From Saccoglossus kowalevskii (lineage: Eukaryota > Hemichordata > Enteropneusta > Harrimaniidae): a stretch of DNA of 64,000 bases. A program made the translations under genes and the position numbers. The DNA lies in the NCBI RefSeq assembly GCF_000003605.2, contig NW_003141308.1, forward strand, positions 558,646-622,645, in the 5' to 3' direction. Shown here one piece after another: positions 24,981-38,900 of the stretch (position 1 is the stretch's first letter; every line of letters starts with the position of its first letter). The notes beneath the pieces were generated by a model that made no database searches, was not told the origin of the DNA, and saw only the letters and a program-made list of their open reading frames with translations.

Positions 24981-27900
24981 GTATGAAATCACTCAATGTT
25001 ATTTCTATATATGTTTTAGTTCGGCCTCACGCCGTTGTTTCATGCCCTGTAATATATTGCCATAGGGTAAAAATGATTACTTAATGGAACTGACCCGACG
25101 TATTATAATTTGAACGAGAACAACCTTTGACACGCTGACATTGGTTAATTATTGTCACAAAGAATGATGTGACTGAAGGTGTACAACTTGCTATATGAGA
25201 AATATATTTGTTGTGATATAAGTTGTACTACACATAGTAGAAGGCATGTCTGTGATACGCCACTCAAAGAAATAAGGAGTCAGGTGACACAAGGATACTT
25301 CTTAATATACCTGCAAACAATCTTCAAAAAAAATTATCAAGATAATTAAACCATCGTTTAAAAATAAAACGATTTGTAACATGCACTATTGGTTATGCGG
25401 CAAATGGGATGATAACCATCTGTATATTTTTAACGAAATCGATGTGAATTTGACGTCAACAAAAAAGCCAATCGATTCGAATGATTCTCCTGATGATATG
25501 CCGTTTAGTACGGATTCTACAGTCTCGCTGTATTCTGTTTGACTTATCGGTCTTCAATAAGCATTGCGGAAATTACTTTTTTTCTTTATTTTACATCCAA
25601 TTTGAATGTGGTAATACAATGACAATTAAATTTTAAGAGAGAAAAATATACGTCAAATTCGCGGCGTGATTAAATAGAAACAGTCACGCGGTGTAAATCC
25701 ATTGACAAGTTCGTGTCCGTGATTGGATGAAAACAGTCATGTGATGATTTTCATCAAAGTACTTGTAATTTAGCTTTGGGTGTACAAAGCGTCAAGTTTT
25801 AATCAAAATTTACATTGAGGGGTCGTCACGTGCCCCGACAGCATAAGACGTCATCCTTTTTCTGAATATCGTCAGTAAAACGATTTCTGAAGGTTACATT
25901 AGAAAGCCTTTAAAGTACTTATTCCGGTGTAAGATGTCAGTCGAGTCATTTCAACACAACTGAGCAGTCGATGACGTTTGTAGCTTATTTGAAGATGTTG
26001 TATTTTTAGCTTCAGTAGAACTGTCGTCTTTTTAGCCTCGTTCTCAAGTATGTAGTAGTAGAAGGCTCAGCACCCTCCTCTCCACCTCCTCCTATTCCAA
26101 TTTCATCCCCCCGGGTAGAGTATGTTGATGGATGAATTATGATTTATCACGGACGAAACACGGTGTTCTTGCAACACATTAATAAGTATTTGATCGATTT
26201 TCAAATACGCATGCGCATTGATTGTTTTCTGTGCCTACAATAGCAACCATAGCACAAACGTAATAATATTATTTCATTTTCCATCGAACGAATACTGTTG
26301 TGCATGTCACAAAAGCACTATTTTATTGTATACGACAATTCGTCAAACAATAATATTTAAAAAATTAAGTTTCCATCCATATTGTAACTTTAAAACTAAG
26401 ATGGGTACCAATGCGTAAATCAGTAAAAGACAGATGAATCCAAGTCCTGATGTTTTTCTTCTTTTATTCGTGTACGCGACGTATTGTATGTAAGGTTGTC
26501 GATTTGCTCATAACATATACATGTACTATATGATTGTGTTATGAGGAGAGCGATGTAACCGGGGTAACGCATAACTGAAGACATTAAAGAGGTTGTATAC
26601 TACTACAGAAAAGCATATTATATGATATGAATTATGTGTTGCGTTTCTTAAAGATGTTATGGTTAGTCTAGTATATTACATTTTGTATGGGATCAACTCT
26701 TGGNNNNNNNNNNNNNNNNNNNNNNNNNNNNNNNNNNNNNNNNNNNNNNNNNNGCGGGCCCCATATAGTAAATATCGCATTGGTTTTATTGTCACGTGTG
26801 CGCCAGCTGACTGTGGTACCAATATGTGCATAGTTGTGCAAATCGGGAGGACGGTTATATTTCCCGGTGTCTTACTGAGTTTCGAGAGTAGGCGAATTCA
26901 TTACAGCTCAGCATATACCTACCGGAGTTTCTTTTTTGAACAAATATCCTGGGAGGGTGCACAACACATCTCTGTGAAGGTCACGTGTCTGTCTTCCACC
27001 AATCCCTAGCATTTACGATTGAGCAGGCTCCATCAGTCGTTAGACTATCATGAAAGACGACCCAGACAAATAACCAACTAAATATAAAATCTCTTGCAAT
27101 GGTAGAATCATATTAAATCTAACGAATTCTAGGAAGTTAGGATGGAATATCAGGATTCGATTTTTTTTTTATATAGCTGTGTTTTGCTGCCCTCAACGGT
27201 GGACATAATTTCGTTCTCGGTATTCGGGAAATCTGCTTGTTTCACGGGGAAACAGTATGGTGATGCATTAGACAAAAAGACTTTGTATTTACATGCAAAC
27301 TTTGGTGTTTTCAGTTTTGAGTGATGATAAATTTGAAAACAATATCTGCAAAGAAGAAAATCATATGAGAAAATATAACTGTAAAGGAGTAAAATACACA
27401 ACAATTTCATCCCGGGATTTCATCCAAAAAATGCTCAAAACTATGACTGTAACACAGGTAATTTCACACCGCTACATCGCCTCCTGCCCTCAGTTTGAAA
27501 TTAATTATAAACACGTTGTGTTAAATGTTGTATTACATATTGTTATGACCGTTACTAAAAAACAATATCCAACATTATAATAATAATAATTTTATAACTC
27601 AACAAGTATCATCTGAGGGTACTGCATGGTAGACAAAAAATAAAATACATTTCACAGACAAAAAACAAATAATACATTATGAGAAACTATTAAAAAAATA
27701 TATATATATTAACAAAAAAAACAATTGTTTTTATTTAATTTGGTATATTGTATTTTTTAAATATTTAGCCAATGCTATACTACAATTGAATAATTATTAA
27801 TTATTTATTCTTTTCTTTTTCTGGTTTCTTCAAATAAGATTTTCCTTTCCTCCGATACAGTTGACAATCTAGGATGAAGTGAATTTTATTCTCGGCTACA

Positions 27901-29151
27901 TCATTTTATTGCATTTTTCTGGTTTTCTTCTTCTACCTAATTCTATTTCCAAATTTTAGTCACAGATTCAAAAGTTTGTCACAATTCCATGACCAAACAA
28001 AAAAGTCATTCACTGCCAAGTCAGCTAACTACACATGCGGCACCCCCCCCCCAAATAATTCACTGAAATAACTAATACTATTCTGTACATTTAGTAGTGG
28101 GGGAGTATGCTATATTATAGCGTTCATAATATAGAAAATAGCAAAACGTGGAATGAATAGAGCATCATGGGTATTTTCTATTTAACTACAAACTTTATTT
28201 GTTTACAAACTGCAAAATGACGAGTGGCTATACCACATCATGATTGAAATCGCCTTCCATCGACCATTCAACATAAACATCTACAGTTTATAACACATAT
28301 AATGTAAAGTATATACCTTCATTCACAATTCTGATCATGACAAGTATTTCAATGCAAAATTTTGTAAATTTTAGTTTTCTGGGTATTTTTTGTTTTGTTT
28401 ATGTTCCAAAACAGGCAGAGACACAAATAGTTTCACATTTTTGCGCTGCTTTTAGAGTAACTCGCTATTCTATGTTACTTTTTCCTTGTTTTTTCCTGTT
28501 ATATATTCATGACCACATCACCTTGCCTGTGTGTGTATACAGTTTTGTGTATTTGGGTACCAGTTAACGAGCATGGGTATGGGGGAGGGGTTGTTCCCTG
28601 ATTAAAGGCTCAGAAGTGAATGACCTGTTTGATTGTTTTTAACCATATTACTATTGTGTCATGTGTATTGGACCCTATATGAATTTAATATTGAGAAAGA
28701 GATTATCCTGCATGAATAACAAAATTGATATTATTTTGTTTTGCTTTCAGGGAACGTGGCATTTTCGGCGACGCGGACATCACCGCTCTTAGGCGATAGC
28801 AGCGAAGCACAGAACATAACATTCGACCTGGCGTTCGTCAATGAGGGTGACGATTTTGACCTGGATACGGGAATATTCACTTGTGAAGTTGAGGGGACAT
28901 ATTACTTCTCGTTCACGATGCGTTCCTACGACGCAAAACACATCGGTGTTATCTTGATGAAGGGCAATGAAGGCGTAGTTTCCATGGCTACCGACGCAGA
29001 CGACAGGAGCGTCATGCAGACACAAAGTGTAATGTTAACGCTAAGTGTCGGTGATCTCATTTATCTTAGATTGACGCCATCAGAGGACTTTGCGATTTAT
29101 GGAAATTCTTTCAACTATATAACGTTTAACTCCTTTCTCGTATTTGCGTAA
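24524..29151 (+). CDS. Secreted coiled-coil C1q-domain protein, two coding exons, complete
   Basis: Predicted extracellular protein of 285 residues, from exons 24524-24980 and 28751-29151 spliced in phase 1 (ACC G|GTATGA to TTTCAG|GGAAC). Residues 1 to about 25 form a signal peptide (LAACVVLLCFVLPTAVYT). About 30-110 is heptad-like coiled coil rich in E, K, L and I, followed by a basic linker (about 120-150). Residues 153-285 are a C1q domain: opening VAFSA, core FxNEGxxFDxxTGxFTCxxEGTYYFSF, ending FNSFLVF. No Gly-X-Y collagen repeat is present. This layout matches the coiled-coil C1q-like proteins expanded in marine invertebrates, where they act as secreted trimeric recognition or adhesion proteins. 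The specific ligand is unknown. The Met is chosen because it begins the signal peptide; the frame is open further upstream without similarity. An AATAAA signal follows at 29258. Confidence 0.9.
26704..26753. other. Assembly gap (50 N)
   Basis: A run of exactly 50 N, possibly a size placeholder. Confidence 0.97.
26754..26818 (+). repeat. Dispersed repeat, copy 2 (pair with 4495-4570)
   Basis: CCCATATAGTAAATATCG through CACGTGTGCGCCAGCTGAC, nearly the same as 4507-4566 and in the same orientation. The copy is cut by the gap on its left. Confidence 0.7.
28751..29151 (+). CDS. C1q-protein exon 2: the whole C1q domain
   Basis: Acceptor TTGCTTTCAG; stop TAA at 29149-29151. A C1q domain on a single last exon is the usual gene layout of this family. 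All hallmark aromatic and glycine positions are present by eye. Confidence 0.93.
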
Positions 29152-29257
29152 AAGATGATTATATTGTTGATATTTACATTTTTTTTTTTTGATTTTATCA
29201 AAATGGCTATAAATTCGAATCTTTTCTTGTGACAAAAATGAAATAGCTCCAATCACA

Positions 29258-29263
29258 ATAAAT
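29258..29263 (+). terminator. Polyadenylation signal AATAAA of the C1q-domain gene
   Basis: AATAAA 107 nt after the stop codon in the sense orientation, followed by T/G-rich sequence. Confidence 0.6.
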
Positions 29264-31370
29264 TAGTTTTTGTTTTCTTGGGCTTTGTTTGAACTAATGA
29301 TAGAGTTATTGTTGAGAGATTTGGGCTGAGAATAATCTTTTTTTTAAAAAAACAATACTGAGATGTTTACTGCAAATATGATATATTTCAATTTCAATAT
29401 CGGTTGGTTTTCACTAAAAAAATCCACTTATCCATTGGAGGTTTTCTGACATGATACATAAATAGCGACCACGTCGTTCAATCGCGTCGTGTTTGATATG
29501 GTACCATGCAACGAAAATAACGCGTGCAATAATACATTGTTTGTTAACGCACAATTCTGAACGCAGTTTGCAATATAGACGTAATACACGGTAAACAAGT
29601 TTAAAACATTAGTTTCAAAATAAATTCAGTGTCCAGTGAGTTACGCTCTCTATCGTTTACAAATACGCCTATTGAGGGCGCACGTTTGTAAATTTGAATG
29701 CAGAATTGTTGTCTTTTACTGTCTTATATACGTTTGGTGTTCTTTGCCTATTATTCATAAATGGAATGTAGCTGCACTTAGGACGTAGTTTGTAGTGACC
29801 GTACGTGGTACCATCTCTGTTCCAGTCCATAAAATTATATCATGTCTGACGGTAATTCGGGAATCGGGTTTCTTCATATTAGTCTTCACAAACAGCAAAC
29901 AATTTTGAATACGTTTCGGCAAGCATATACAAGGAACGTGTTAAATCAGATTGTTATGCAAAGTTCCTGATCACCGTGCAAGAACATGCACCAAAAATGT
30001 ATGTATACCAAAGTGCATTTAAATCCATCGAGTGGTTCTTCCGATATGAGATGGACACGATTTGACACGAACTCCGAACAGTTCGATACGTGTCACTTAT
30101 CATCACTGCACAAAGCAGCTTTGCATATGACTCATTTGCATATTCGAATGTGTTCGAACAACAAGAACCTCTGCGGTTAATACAGTTATGCGTAAATCAC
30201 CTGTTTACTTTAATCAGTTTAATACACAACGTTTTACGCTCTGACTCCGAATAAAATGTTCTGTTCATTGAATTAAAATATACATGAATTGCGTTGGAAA
30301 AGTGCTTTCAAAAATGTAAGATTAGTATTAGATTATACAATAAATGACCAACCCTATAAACTGACTAGAAGCTTGTGTTCTATGACTGTCAGACGCGAAA
30401 AATCGAAACCGTTCAAAACAGAAATAATATTGAAATATTCACCGGAATACAAGATTAAAAGGGGATGTTTGGGAATCCCTTTGAGTGAAATTAGTGTTTA
30501 ATGTTTCTTTCCCAACTATGTACATAAGCAGAACGTGTTTCCCCCAGTTTTAGTTTATCACGTGTAACATTACCTTGCACAACGTAGTCCGCGCTAAAAT
30601 TGTTCGTATTTACGCCTCCGCGGAAATCAGGCATTAATAAATAGTTCGGTTGTCACAAACATTTTTTTCTACTTTTTGTAGTACGTTTTCAGGTAAAACA
30701 ACTGCGAAAAAAAATACCGTGCGTAGTCGGGTGATTGACCACAAAATTGAAGGCTGCCTGTGGCAGAGGTACTATTGCGTAACACGCACTGGTAATGGGA
30801 AGGAGATTGGATTTGACACAGACATACAGTTACGACATCATCTCCTGTTTGTGTTCCAAAAGGCGGGAGCATGTGACTTGGTAAACCCTGAATAACTCAA
30901 TCAAAATGTCGATGGTCAAAAATGGTTGTAACATGTATGTTAGTTCCTATATTTATTGATTGAAGGCGCGTGTATGTTTTTTTTTACCGAAATATATTCG
31001 ATTTTATAATAGTTAATATAATATTGATTCTTAGTGCATAATTGAAACACATGTTGGTTCTAAAAATAAATTACTATGTTAAAGTTCAGATGAGCATGGA
31101 TACACCCGACATACAATTTCGTGTTATAAACAAAAAGCTACGATAGTTCTATATCTCTTGCTTTCGCTGTGTTTGTTATCGACGACTTTGATGTTAAGAA
31201 TACATCGATGAATTCGGTTAGATAGTCGCCATCTTGGATTAAACTTCACAGCAAGTAACCTTGCATAGTTTTTTGGAGAAAAACAAAACAATTTCGGACC
31301 ATCTATCTCTAAATACATGGCATATTAGTTTTTGTTTCTATGGAACGTATGAATGATAGCTAAATACTAT
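29264..31370. other. Intergenic DNA between the C1q gene and a LINE
   Basis: It holds a GATATGG-ACCATG motif near 29490, related to 16450 and 62070, and a YY1-like GCCATCTTGG at about 31226. Open frames at 30289-30501 and 30693-30895 could not be assigned. Confidence 0.45.
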
Positions 31371-31374
31371 TCTA

Positions 31375-33795
31375 GAAACTCCAGATATTGAAAACACAGT
31401 CTGTGCTAAGATAATCCGTAGTGTGTTAAAGGACGCAGCTGGGAAATGTCACATGATTAGATCAAATAAAAGTACTAAGCGCGACCAACTAATATGGTTT
31501 GATACAGAATTCACTTCATATAAAAAGAAACAACATAAACTATTGCGAAGATTCCACCAAACAAATAATGTACACCATTTACGCGAATACCAGGTTGTTC
31601 GCAATAAATTCAAAAATATATGCAGGAACAAAAAACGTGAATACTTGGAAAACCAAAGAGCTAACTATTTGTCGCCTCAAACAAATTCTAAGCTGTTTTG
31701 GTCAACAATTAGACGCAATAGTACAATCAGTAATAACATCCCACCTGCCATACAAGCAAACCAATGGCATACTTTTAAAAACTCTTTTCTTGTGCACCTA
31801 TAAGTAATGAATTCGTCTATCAGAGCAAATCGTTAAGTTACTTGGAGTCTGTGAATGAATTTAATTATGCAAATGAAATTGACTGGAACGTATTATATAA
31901 AAGAAAGATAAATCACCAGGACCTGATGGTTTGCCTGGCGAGTATTTTAAATCTTCTGTAAATATAATATTGCCATATCTACACGTCTTGTTCAATAAGA
32001 TCTTTGATTCTGGCGAAATACCAACTGACTGGTCAAATGCAATCATTATACATATATAAAAATGGGTCGAGGGTTGATCCAGGGAGCTATAAGACAATTT
32101 CACTACTTGATATTTTTGGGAAACTTTTTACGTCAATTCTTAATGTACGTTTAAACTTTTGGGCAGATGCGGCGGGTTTTCGTCATGGATACTCGACAAC
32201 TGACAACATATTTATCCTTCAGGCAATTGTTCATAATATATATAACCAAAAAACCTGGTAAATTATACTGCGCCTTCGTGGATTTCTCCAAAGCATTTGA
32301 TAATGTAGAGAGACAACGTCTTTGGTATGTCCTACTTAAAGGGGGAGTAAATGGAAAGATGTTTAAGGTATTACATAATATCTATGCAAATGTAAAATCA
32401 TGTGTCAAAACTTTAACCGGATATACTGAATACTTTCAGTACCCTATGGGTGTTCGCCAGGGTTGTATGTTAAGCCCATTCCTGTTCTCCTTCTTTATCA
32501 ATGAATTATGTAATGAGCTGAATAATTCGGAGCGCCACGGTGTTCAATTATCTCTAGATTTAATTGAATTATTCTGTCTTCTATTTGCGGATGACGTTGC
32601 AATTGTATCAGATTCAGTTGTCGGACTCCAGAGGTTATTAGATAAACTAGAATTGTATTGTGAGCGCTGGAGTATGTCTATAAACTTAGACAAGACCAAC
32701 ATTACTGTTTTCAAGGGCGGGGGACATTTATCAAGAAACGAAAAGTGGGTTTATGGAGGGTGGAAGTCCACACCGTATCATACTTTAAATATCTTGGAAA
32801 TATGTTCTCCTGTAGACTACACTGGTCAATGGCAACAAAACTATTTGCGCAGCAAGCAGGGTCTTTGATACAATGATATTACCAATACTAACGTATGGGG
32901 CGGAAATCTGGGGTTTTAGAGAGTGTAAATGTCTAGAACGAGTCCAATATCTTGCCTGTAGAATGTTTCTTCGTGTTTCAAATAGATCACCAAATAGTAG
33001 TATTCTAAGAGAATGTGGGAGATATTCTATCTATCTGTACTCAGCGAAACGCTGCATTAAATATTGGGCAAAATTAATTTCCATGCCAAATTCAAGGTAC
33101 CCCAAGAAATGTTACAATATGCTATACAATATCGAAAGGTCGGGAACCAGAACAAAACACACCTGGATCAGTGACATCCAAAACTTACTTTCCATTTGTA
33201 ATATGAATGATGCTTGGCTTGCACAAGAAGTTGGAAATGTTAATGTGTTTATAAATACATTTGTGGAACGATTCAAACAGTATCTTTCTTTGGTATGGCG
33301 GGCTGACTTATGTACTTTAGACAAGTAAGATACTTACTGCCAATTTAAAACTACCATAGAACCAGAAAGATATTTGTTTTCTGTTCATATTGGAACCCAT
33401 ATGCAATCACTATCTCGACTACGATGTTCATCACATTGTTTACGAATTGAAAAAGACAGAGGTCATCTAGAAAGAGATCAACGTACGTGCGAGCTTTGCA
33501 ATATGGATTCTATTGAAAACTAGTTCCATTTTTTATTAGTTTGTAATTTTTATAACCACATTAGATGTCTCTATATTCCACACTACTACTGCACCCCACC
33601 AACCGTAAATACATTTATCGAACTACTAAAAACTCAAAATGATGTACTTCTACAGCGTTTAGCTGCGTTTGTATTTAATGCTATGAAACTTAGGAGGGAA
33701 GCCGCTGAAATATTGTAAATAATTTAAATATTTTGTATTTACTGTTTTGGGCCGATGGCCATGTATTAGTTAATAAAGATCCTATATCTACAAAA
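31375..33795 (+). mobile_element. 5'-truncated LINE with reverse transcriptase and C-terminal Cys/His motif
   Basis: Successive frames on the plus strand show the inter-domain region (31423-31803), the RT N-terminal part (about 31912-32100: SPGPDGLPGEYFKSS, then GSYKTISLLDIFGK), and the RT core at 32248-32868 (FVDFSKAFDNVERQRLW, MGVRQGCMLSPFLFSFFIN, LLFADDVAIVSD). An intact FADD active-site box is present. The post-RT region follows at 32873-33328 (ILPILTYGAEIWG), then a Cys/His segment at about 33480-33560 (RTCELCNMDS, FHFLLVCNFY). The copy ends near 33715 at the protein level and about 33795 with an A-rich tail. The endonuclease half is missing. Several frame breaks separate the pieces, so it is not active. 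It is much less decayed than the LINE at 8791-10310. Confidence 0.88.
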
Positions 33796-35953
33796 AAGGA
33801 TAGCTGCGATCTAACTTAATAACCTGCCCGTTGATTCGGGCTGACTTGGTTATAGTTTGGTCGGTACAGGGGTTTGTATATATAATAGCAATTTCATACA
33901 ATTTCTTATTCAGGAAGAAAAATGCGATCAATTACACAGTAAATGAAACTGATCATAGTAGTTGGTCAAATATCATTGTCTGCCCACATGATTACGCATT
34001 CGTTCAGACATTTATTTTTCAAGATGGTTTGATTAACAAGTTTATTCACGCGAGTGACTGATATAGACAAATTAACAGATCTGTACATCAACAGAAATAT
34101 ATAAACAATACTATGAATAAGTAAATTATTAATTACATGTTCCAATCTAATAACTGGCAATAACTAGGTGGACTACATTATCAACACATCTGTCAAATAG
34201 TTAAATGCTTAGTAAGTAAGTAACAGCAGTTCGTGAATAGTCATCGCATTGCAGTCAATGTGTATTGAAAAATAAAGGCTCGTGTTACATTTGTGAATTC
34301 ATGATAAAATTGGTTTTAAATAGAAAACAAACCGGGACACAACTCGACTGCATTCTTAATCGTGTCAACGAACAGTAGCTGCTAACATATTAGTTCAGGG
34401 GTCAAATGCTCAAAATGTTCGTTCTGTTGCGCCCACTGTTAGAAATAGTATGTCAAATGTGATAGTTAAATGTGACATTTGCAGTTACAAAATAATGCGT
34501 GTTGTGAAGCTGGGTTGATGACAGATCTGAGTCGAGCAAATGACGTAAATGTTTTAATTACTAGTAGTTGATTCAGGTCGAAACCAACTTCAAGAAAACA
34601 TCGTGTACTATATGTCGAATAACATATATTTTAATGTGGAATTCAATTCTAAAATAAAATCATTGCTCGAATGAAACTTGATGATTTGTTGATTTTTTTA
34701 TGAATTACTTTTTATGAACAACATCTTTGTCATGAATCCACAATCTACCCAACATACAAAAAATGTATTATAAAGACAGATTTACAATTGGTTCCCATTG
34801 GCAATGGCTACATATAGTTGCAATTAAACCGCTCCTAATTTCTTTTGGTATCGTCAGTTTTATTATATTTTTTTCAAAATGAAAATATGAATATGAAAAC
34901 CTTAATAAGTTGTGGGTGGTCAAGCCCTAATTTGCATATTCACCTGGATGAATGACGTAATCATATCAATTGCTTTATATTCAGAGATACAATGTTGTAT
35001 ATCAAATAAAGGTATTTTAATGTAGAATGATATTCTGCAATCATATTACAGACCGGAGATGACAATTATTTTGATATTATTTCGCGATTTTTTTAATTTT
35101 TAGGAATTACTAAAATTGGATTTATTTGCACTATGCCCAGTATTGCAGAGTGTTGTATATACAAATCAAGACAGTGCATGTGAAAATTGTGTTCTGTGAT
35201 CAGAATATTTAATTTCATAACGAAAACAAGGATGTCGCAAACATTTTAATCAACTCTGATCAGTGATTATATTGCAGAATTGAATTCTGAAATTGAAAAT
35301 ATTTTCATTGGATATATCATATGATCTCTAGTTTTGGAATTGGTTGATTTTTTTCGAGCTGAATGTCATCAAATTAAAACAGCTACGTATTTGTTGGATT
35401 TTAAAAACTTGGAATCTCTATCAATCCAGCTCATCAACATGCATTTTTAGAACGACAACTAACTTTACTGTACATTTTCTCACAAAGGGTTCACCAGAAA
35501 GAACTGGTCACTGGACTAGGTTCGTTTCACGTAATTAAAATGAATCCGATTGTTAATATATTCACGTCCAAATAAACTACTACTGAGTTACTACAAAAAC
35601 AGATGATTGCTAAAATTAGTACATGATGATACATAGCAGGTGACGCAATGCAATGCTGAAGAATGCTTGTGATTTTTTTACATTTAACTAAACCGCAAAC
35701 CATCCCTAAATGTCGACGCATTATGGGTAACCATATTCAGAAATAACCACACACTCAAGTAAGCTGTGGCTTTTGTCATTCGAACTTCTGTGGTCAATTA
35801 GCTGATTTGTGAACTGATTGAAGAGTTCCCTATCTTAACTCAAAATACAAAATAGATTCTATATCGATGAAAATAAAGATAGGCAAGGGGTCTTAATCCA
35901 CATTTTAGACTTCTGGAGCCAAGAATAGTTATCGAATATGATTATCATTTTCT
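33796..35953. other. Intergenic DNA downstream of the scramblase gene
   Basis: AT-rich. It should include the 3' untranslated region of the minus-strand scramblase gene. No other feature recognised. Confidence 0.5.
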
Positions 35954-35983
35954 TCATCGTTCTCCTTCGAAGTACATGAAATC
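35954..35983 (-). CDS. Scramblase exon 7 (last nine codons)
   Basis: 30 nt after AAATTACAG: DFMYFEGER and TGA. It completes the conserved ID-F-M-F/Y-F-E terminus. Too short to be seen alone, but phase and motif fit exactly. Confidence 0.9.
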   Translation of the reverse strand, partial: DFMYFEGER

Positions 35984-38900
35984 CTGTAATTTAAAAAAAA
36001 TGACAGGTTGTAGTAATGATTCGATATCGTACCGGGAGATTTGTTTTTTGCCATAATATAACGAACAATACAAATAGTAGTTGACGTGCACTTACAATTA
36101 GTAGGCTGGCTGATAATACCAACATCTTTGCTCGCACTTCGAGATCTTTGGGAACTGAAACATATACGCATATAAAGTAAATTACATGTGAAATCAAGAA
36201 AGTTCTATTTTTCGCGCCGCGCGATGCGGTGGGCGAGGGCGTGCTAATATATATTTACATAGCGTGAAGAATTGTGTCAATCATAAAGCGTTTCAACCAT
36301 TTATTAGAAGAAAAAGTGTTGGTTAGTTCATACTCAAATAATTCTGAAATATGTATTACATGCCTATCTTGTTAGCGTGTATGCGAACCGCGCCGCACAA
36401 TTATGATCCTACTATAAAAGGGCCCTGATCGGTGATCCATACTTAATTAGTTAGGAGAATCATCTCTCTTTCGTTTTTCACTTCAAATAACAACAGAAGA
36501 TGGCCTTTTTCAGTGAGTGACTAAGTGGAAAAAGAATCAACAGTTGATGCGAGTCCCACTTCGTTTTAGACAGTAATTTCATTTTCCTGCCAAACGATTA
36601 TAACATTATAATAAATCATGATACATTTATTTACCCTTCCTGTTACTTAACAGTAATTGACAAGTGCTTGAGAGATTTCTACTTTTTTCTTCTCTGCCTT
36701 CGAATCTAACCGGGTTTTCAAGAAAATATTGGCTAATGTTCAAATCATTATAGATTTGGCAAACAATCAATACGACGATATCCGTAGTAAAATGCCGAAA
36801 CGGAAACGGACGGATCTCGTAACAAGAAAATGAGGTACACTGGATCTTTTGACAAAGATTTTGCATGTACGCTGATTAGCTAACATTATGATTGTCTTTC
36901 TTTCAGATCTATTGTATAGGCAATATGGGAGGTAAGGGGGGGCGTTCGTATACTAATAGACCACTTGTTCATGATTCAGTGTCATGTGTATATTTTTCTC
37001 GTGTACGTCATCAATAGTATAGCAATCCTCATTCGTATGTAGTTATATTACATGTACAATTAAAACAGTCTAGCTGTGATACTTGGACTGGAAAATAAAG
37101 AAAATATCGCGAAATTCAGGAAAAATATGTAGGTGGATTGTAGCTCTTGGTTCGAATTTTTTAAATAAGACTGATACGTATCATAGTATATGACGTCATG
37201 TATTTACTTTGTTCTGATCCATCACGCATTACGTAATACGTTGTGCATCTGCGTTTTTAATCTTTTCTGGTGGATTGATTCATCATTAGTCCAGAGTTTT
37301 TTTTTAAGTAGGTAATATTAAGTAGTGTTACATGAAGTTACATCTGCGCTCTGGTCGAGATCCCACCACTCAATCGATGGTTTACATTTTAAAAATGTGT
37401 TACTATGGAAATCATGACAAGCAGCTTATCAATTTGCAAATAGAAAAAGTGCGTGATTACGTAATATTGTCGTCATAAGCTGTGAATAACTCTTATCCAT
37501 GCCGCTCGGTAAAATTAATTTTAATTGAAGACAACGACGGTGCAAAATATTCAAGTGATTAGCACAAATGTTATTGAACTTTGCTGAAGAGTAAGACTCT
37601 TAAATTATTGCCTAAAGCCGACGGATGTGACGTATTTGACAATTATCCTAATTTAAAGCTGTAATCATTGACGGAAGTACCTGGAAATGCCTCTAGAAAT
37701 CCCGCGAGATGTACACCTGATTCAATGAAATACGTATTAACGAGGTCTAATTAATTTGAGTTTGCTGACGGTAACGCGCCGTGTTGAATTAACATTCACC
37801 CATTTATGGTCAGTGTAACCGTGAACCGGGCATCGCAGTATATTCTACTGATATGATACAGTCAAATATATCTACTATATTGAGTTTAAGATCATCCAAT
37901 CTCTCTAATTGATAGTGCTAAAAAATAATAGCAATGTGTCCTGGAAACGATCTACCACATAATATTATCCACGGTCTGTGTTTATTCCCCTTTTATTCAT
38001 AATTTGTTTTGCGTTCTTGAAAAGCGCCCGTTAAGCACTCTTGGTTATTTTTTTATTATAAACGAATATATTTAATATTAATATTATTATTCGGTGGCGT
38101 TTATCTTTAATCAAAATAAACTCCGTGAAAGCTCTAGTGTTGGGACACCTCCCATGCTAATTATGTTTATTTTTTTAAACTTAATATCAACGTCCAATAA
38201 CTAGCTATGGGTTATTAATATGCAAATTGTGGTGATGCAGCAATTTCGAATGAAGCTCTTACATTTATATACTAATATCTTATCTACCAGATATCATGAA
38301 TTGACATCGAAGATTGTAAGATACCGGTAAAGAAGTCAATTATTATGATTAACATTGATACCCTTGTTTGTGTTGCAATACAGTCAAGGATTCCGAATCT
38401 GTGTGGTATTAGTCCAAACATTGTATCAAATACGAGTTTTTGAATTATGATAGAAATGTGAAAATAAAATATATTTAATACAATTAATCTGCATTAAATG
38501 CACACACATTTGTCTGCAATCATTACAACTTATTCCTGCACGGTTAATAACTTACCTATTCGGGATTCAGATAAAAACATGCAAGAACCCTCTCACTGTC
38601 TAATTAATGGCAAGAACCCTATCCCGTTTACTTAAAAATATGCAAGAACTATCTCATGATCGAATTAAAATGCAAAAACTGTCTTATCGTCTAATAATTT
38701 TACAATTGTCACCAAATAATCAGGTATGTGTATAGTCGCATAGTGTAAATAAAACGACAGTTTTTAATTCAACAGGTGGTTCTCGAGACATGTGGGCACA
38801 AATATGAAAATGATGAATACAAAGGCTCTTGTTGAGTATAGCGATGAACCACAGTGTGTTACCTGTATATGGGTCACGTGACAATTTCAGCCAATAGTCA

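Larger units (their letters stand above)
24981..28750. other. Intron of the C1q-domain gene (3.8 kb) with a 50-N gap
   Basis: AT-rich intron. It contains a gap at 26704-26753, followed at once by the dispersed repeat shared with 4507-4570. No additional exon recognised. Open frames at 27142-27580 and 28337-28567 lack family motifs. Confidence 0.6.

Noticed and set aside
30650-30895. Plus-strand open frame with a CAG acceptor-like start (TAKKNTVRSRVIDHK...)
   Set aside because: No recognisable family, no donor partner, and it ends in a stop without a polyadenylation signal close by.
38579-38699. CRISPR-like array
   Set aside because: Four diverged units of about 30 bp with no conserved repeat/unique-spacer pattern, in a eukaryotic intron; it is an ordinary minisatellite.
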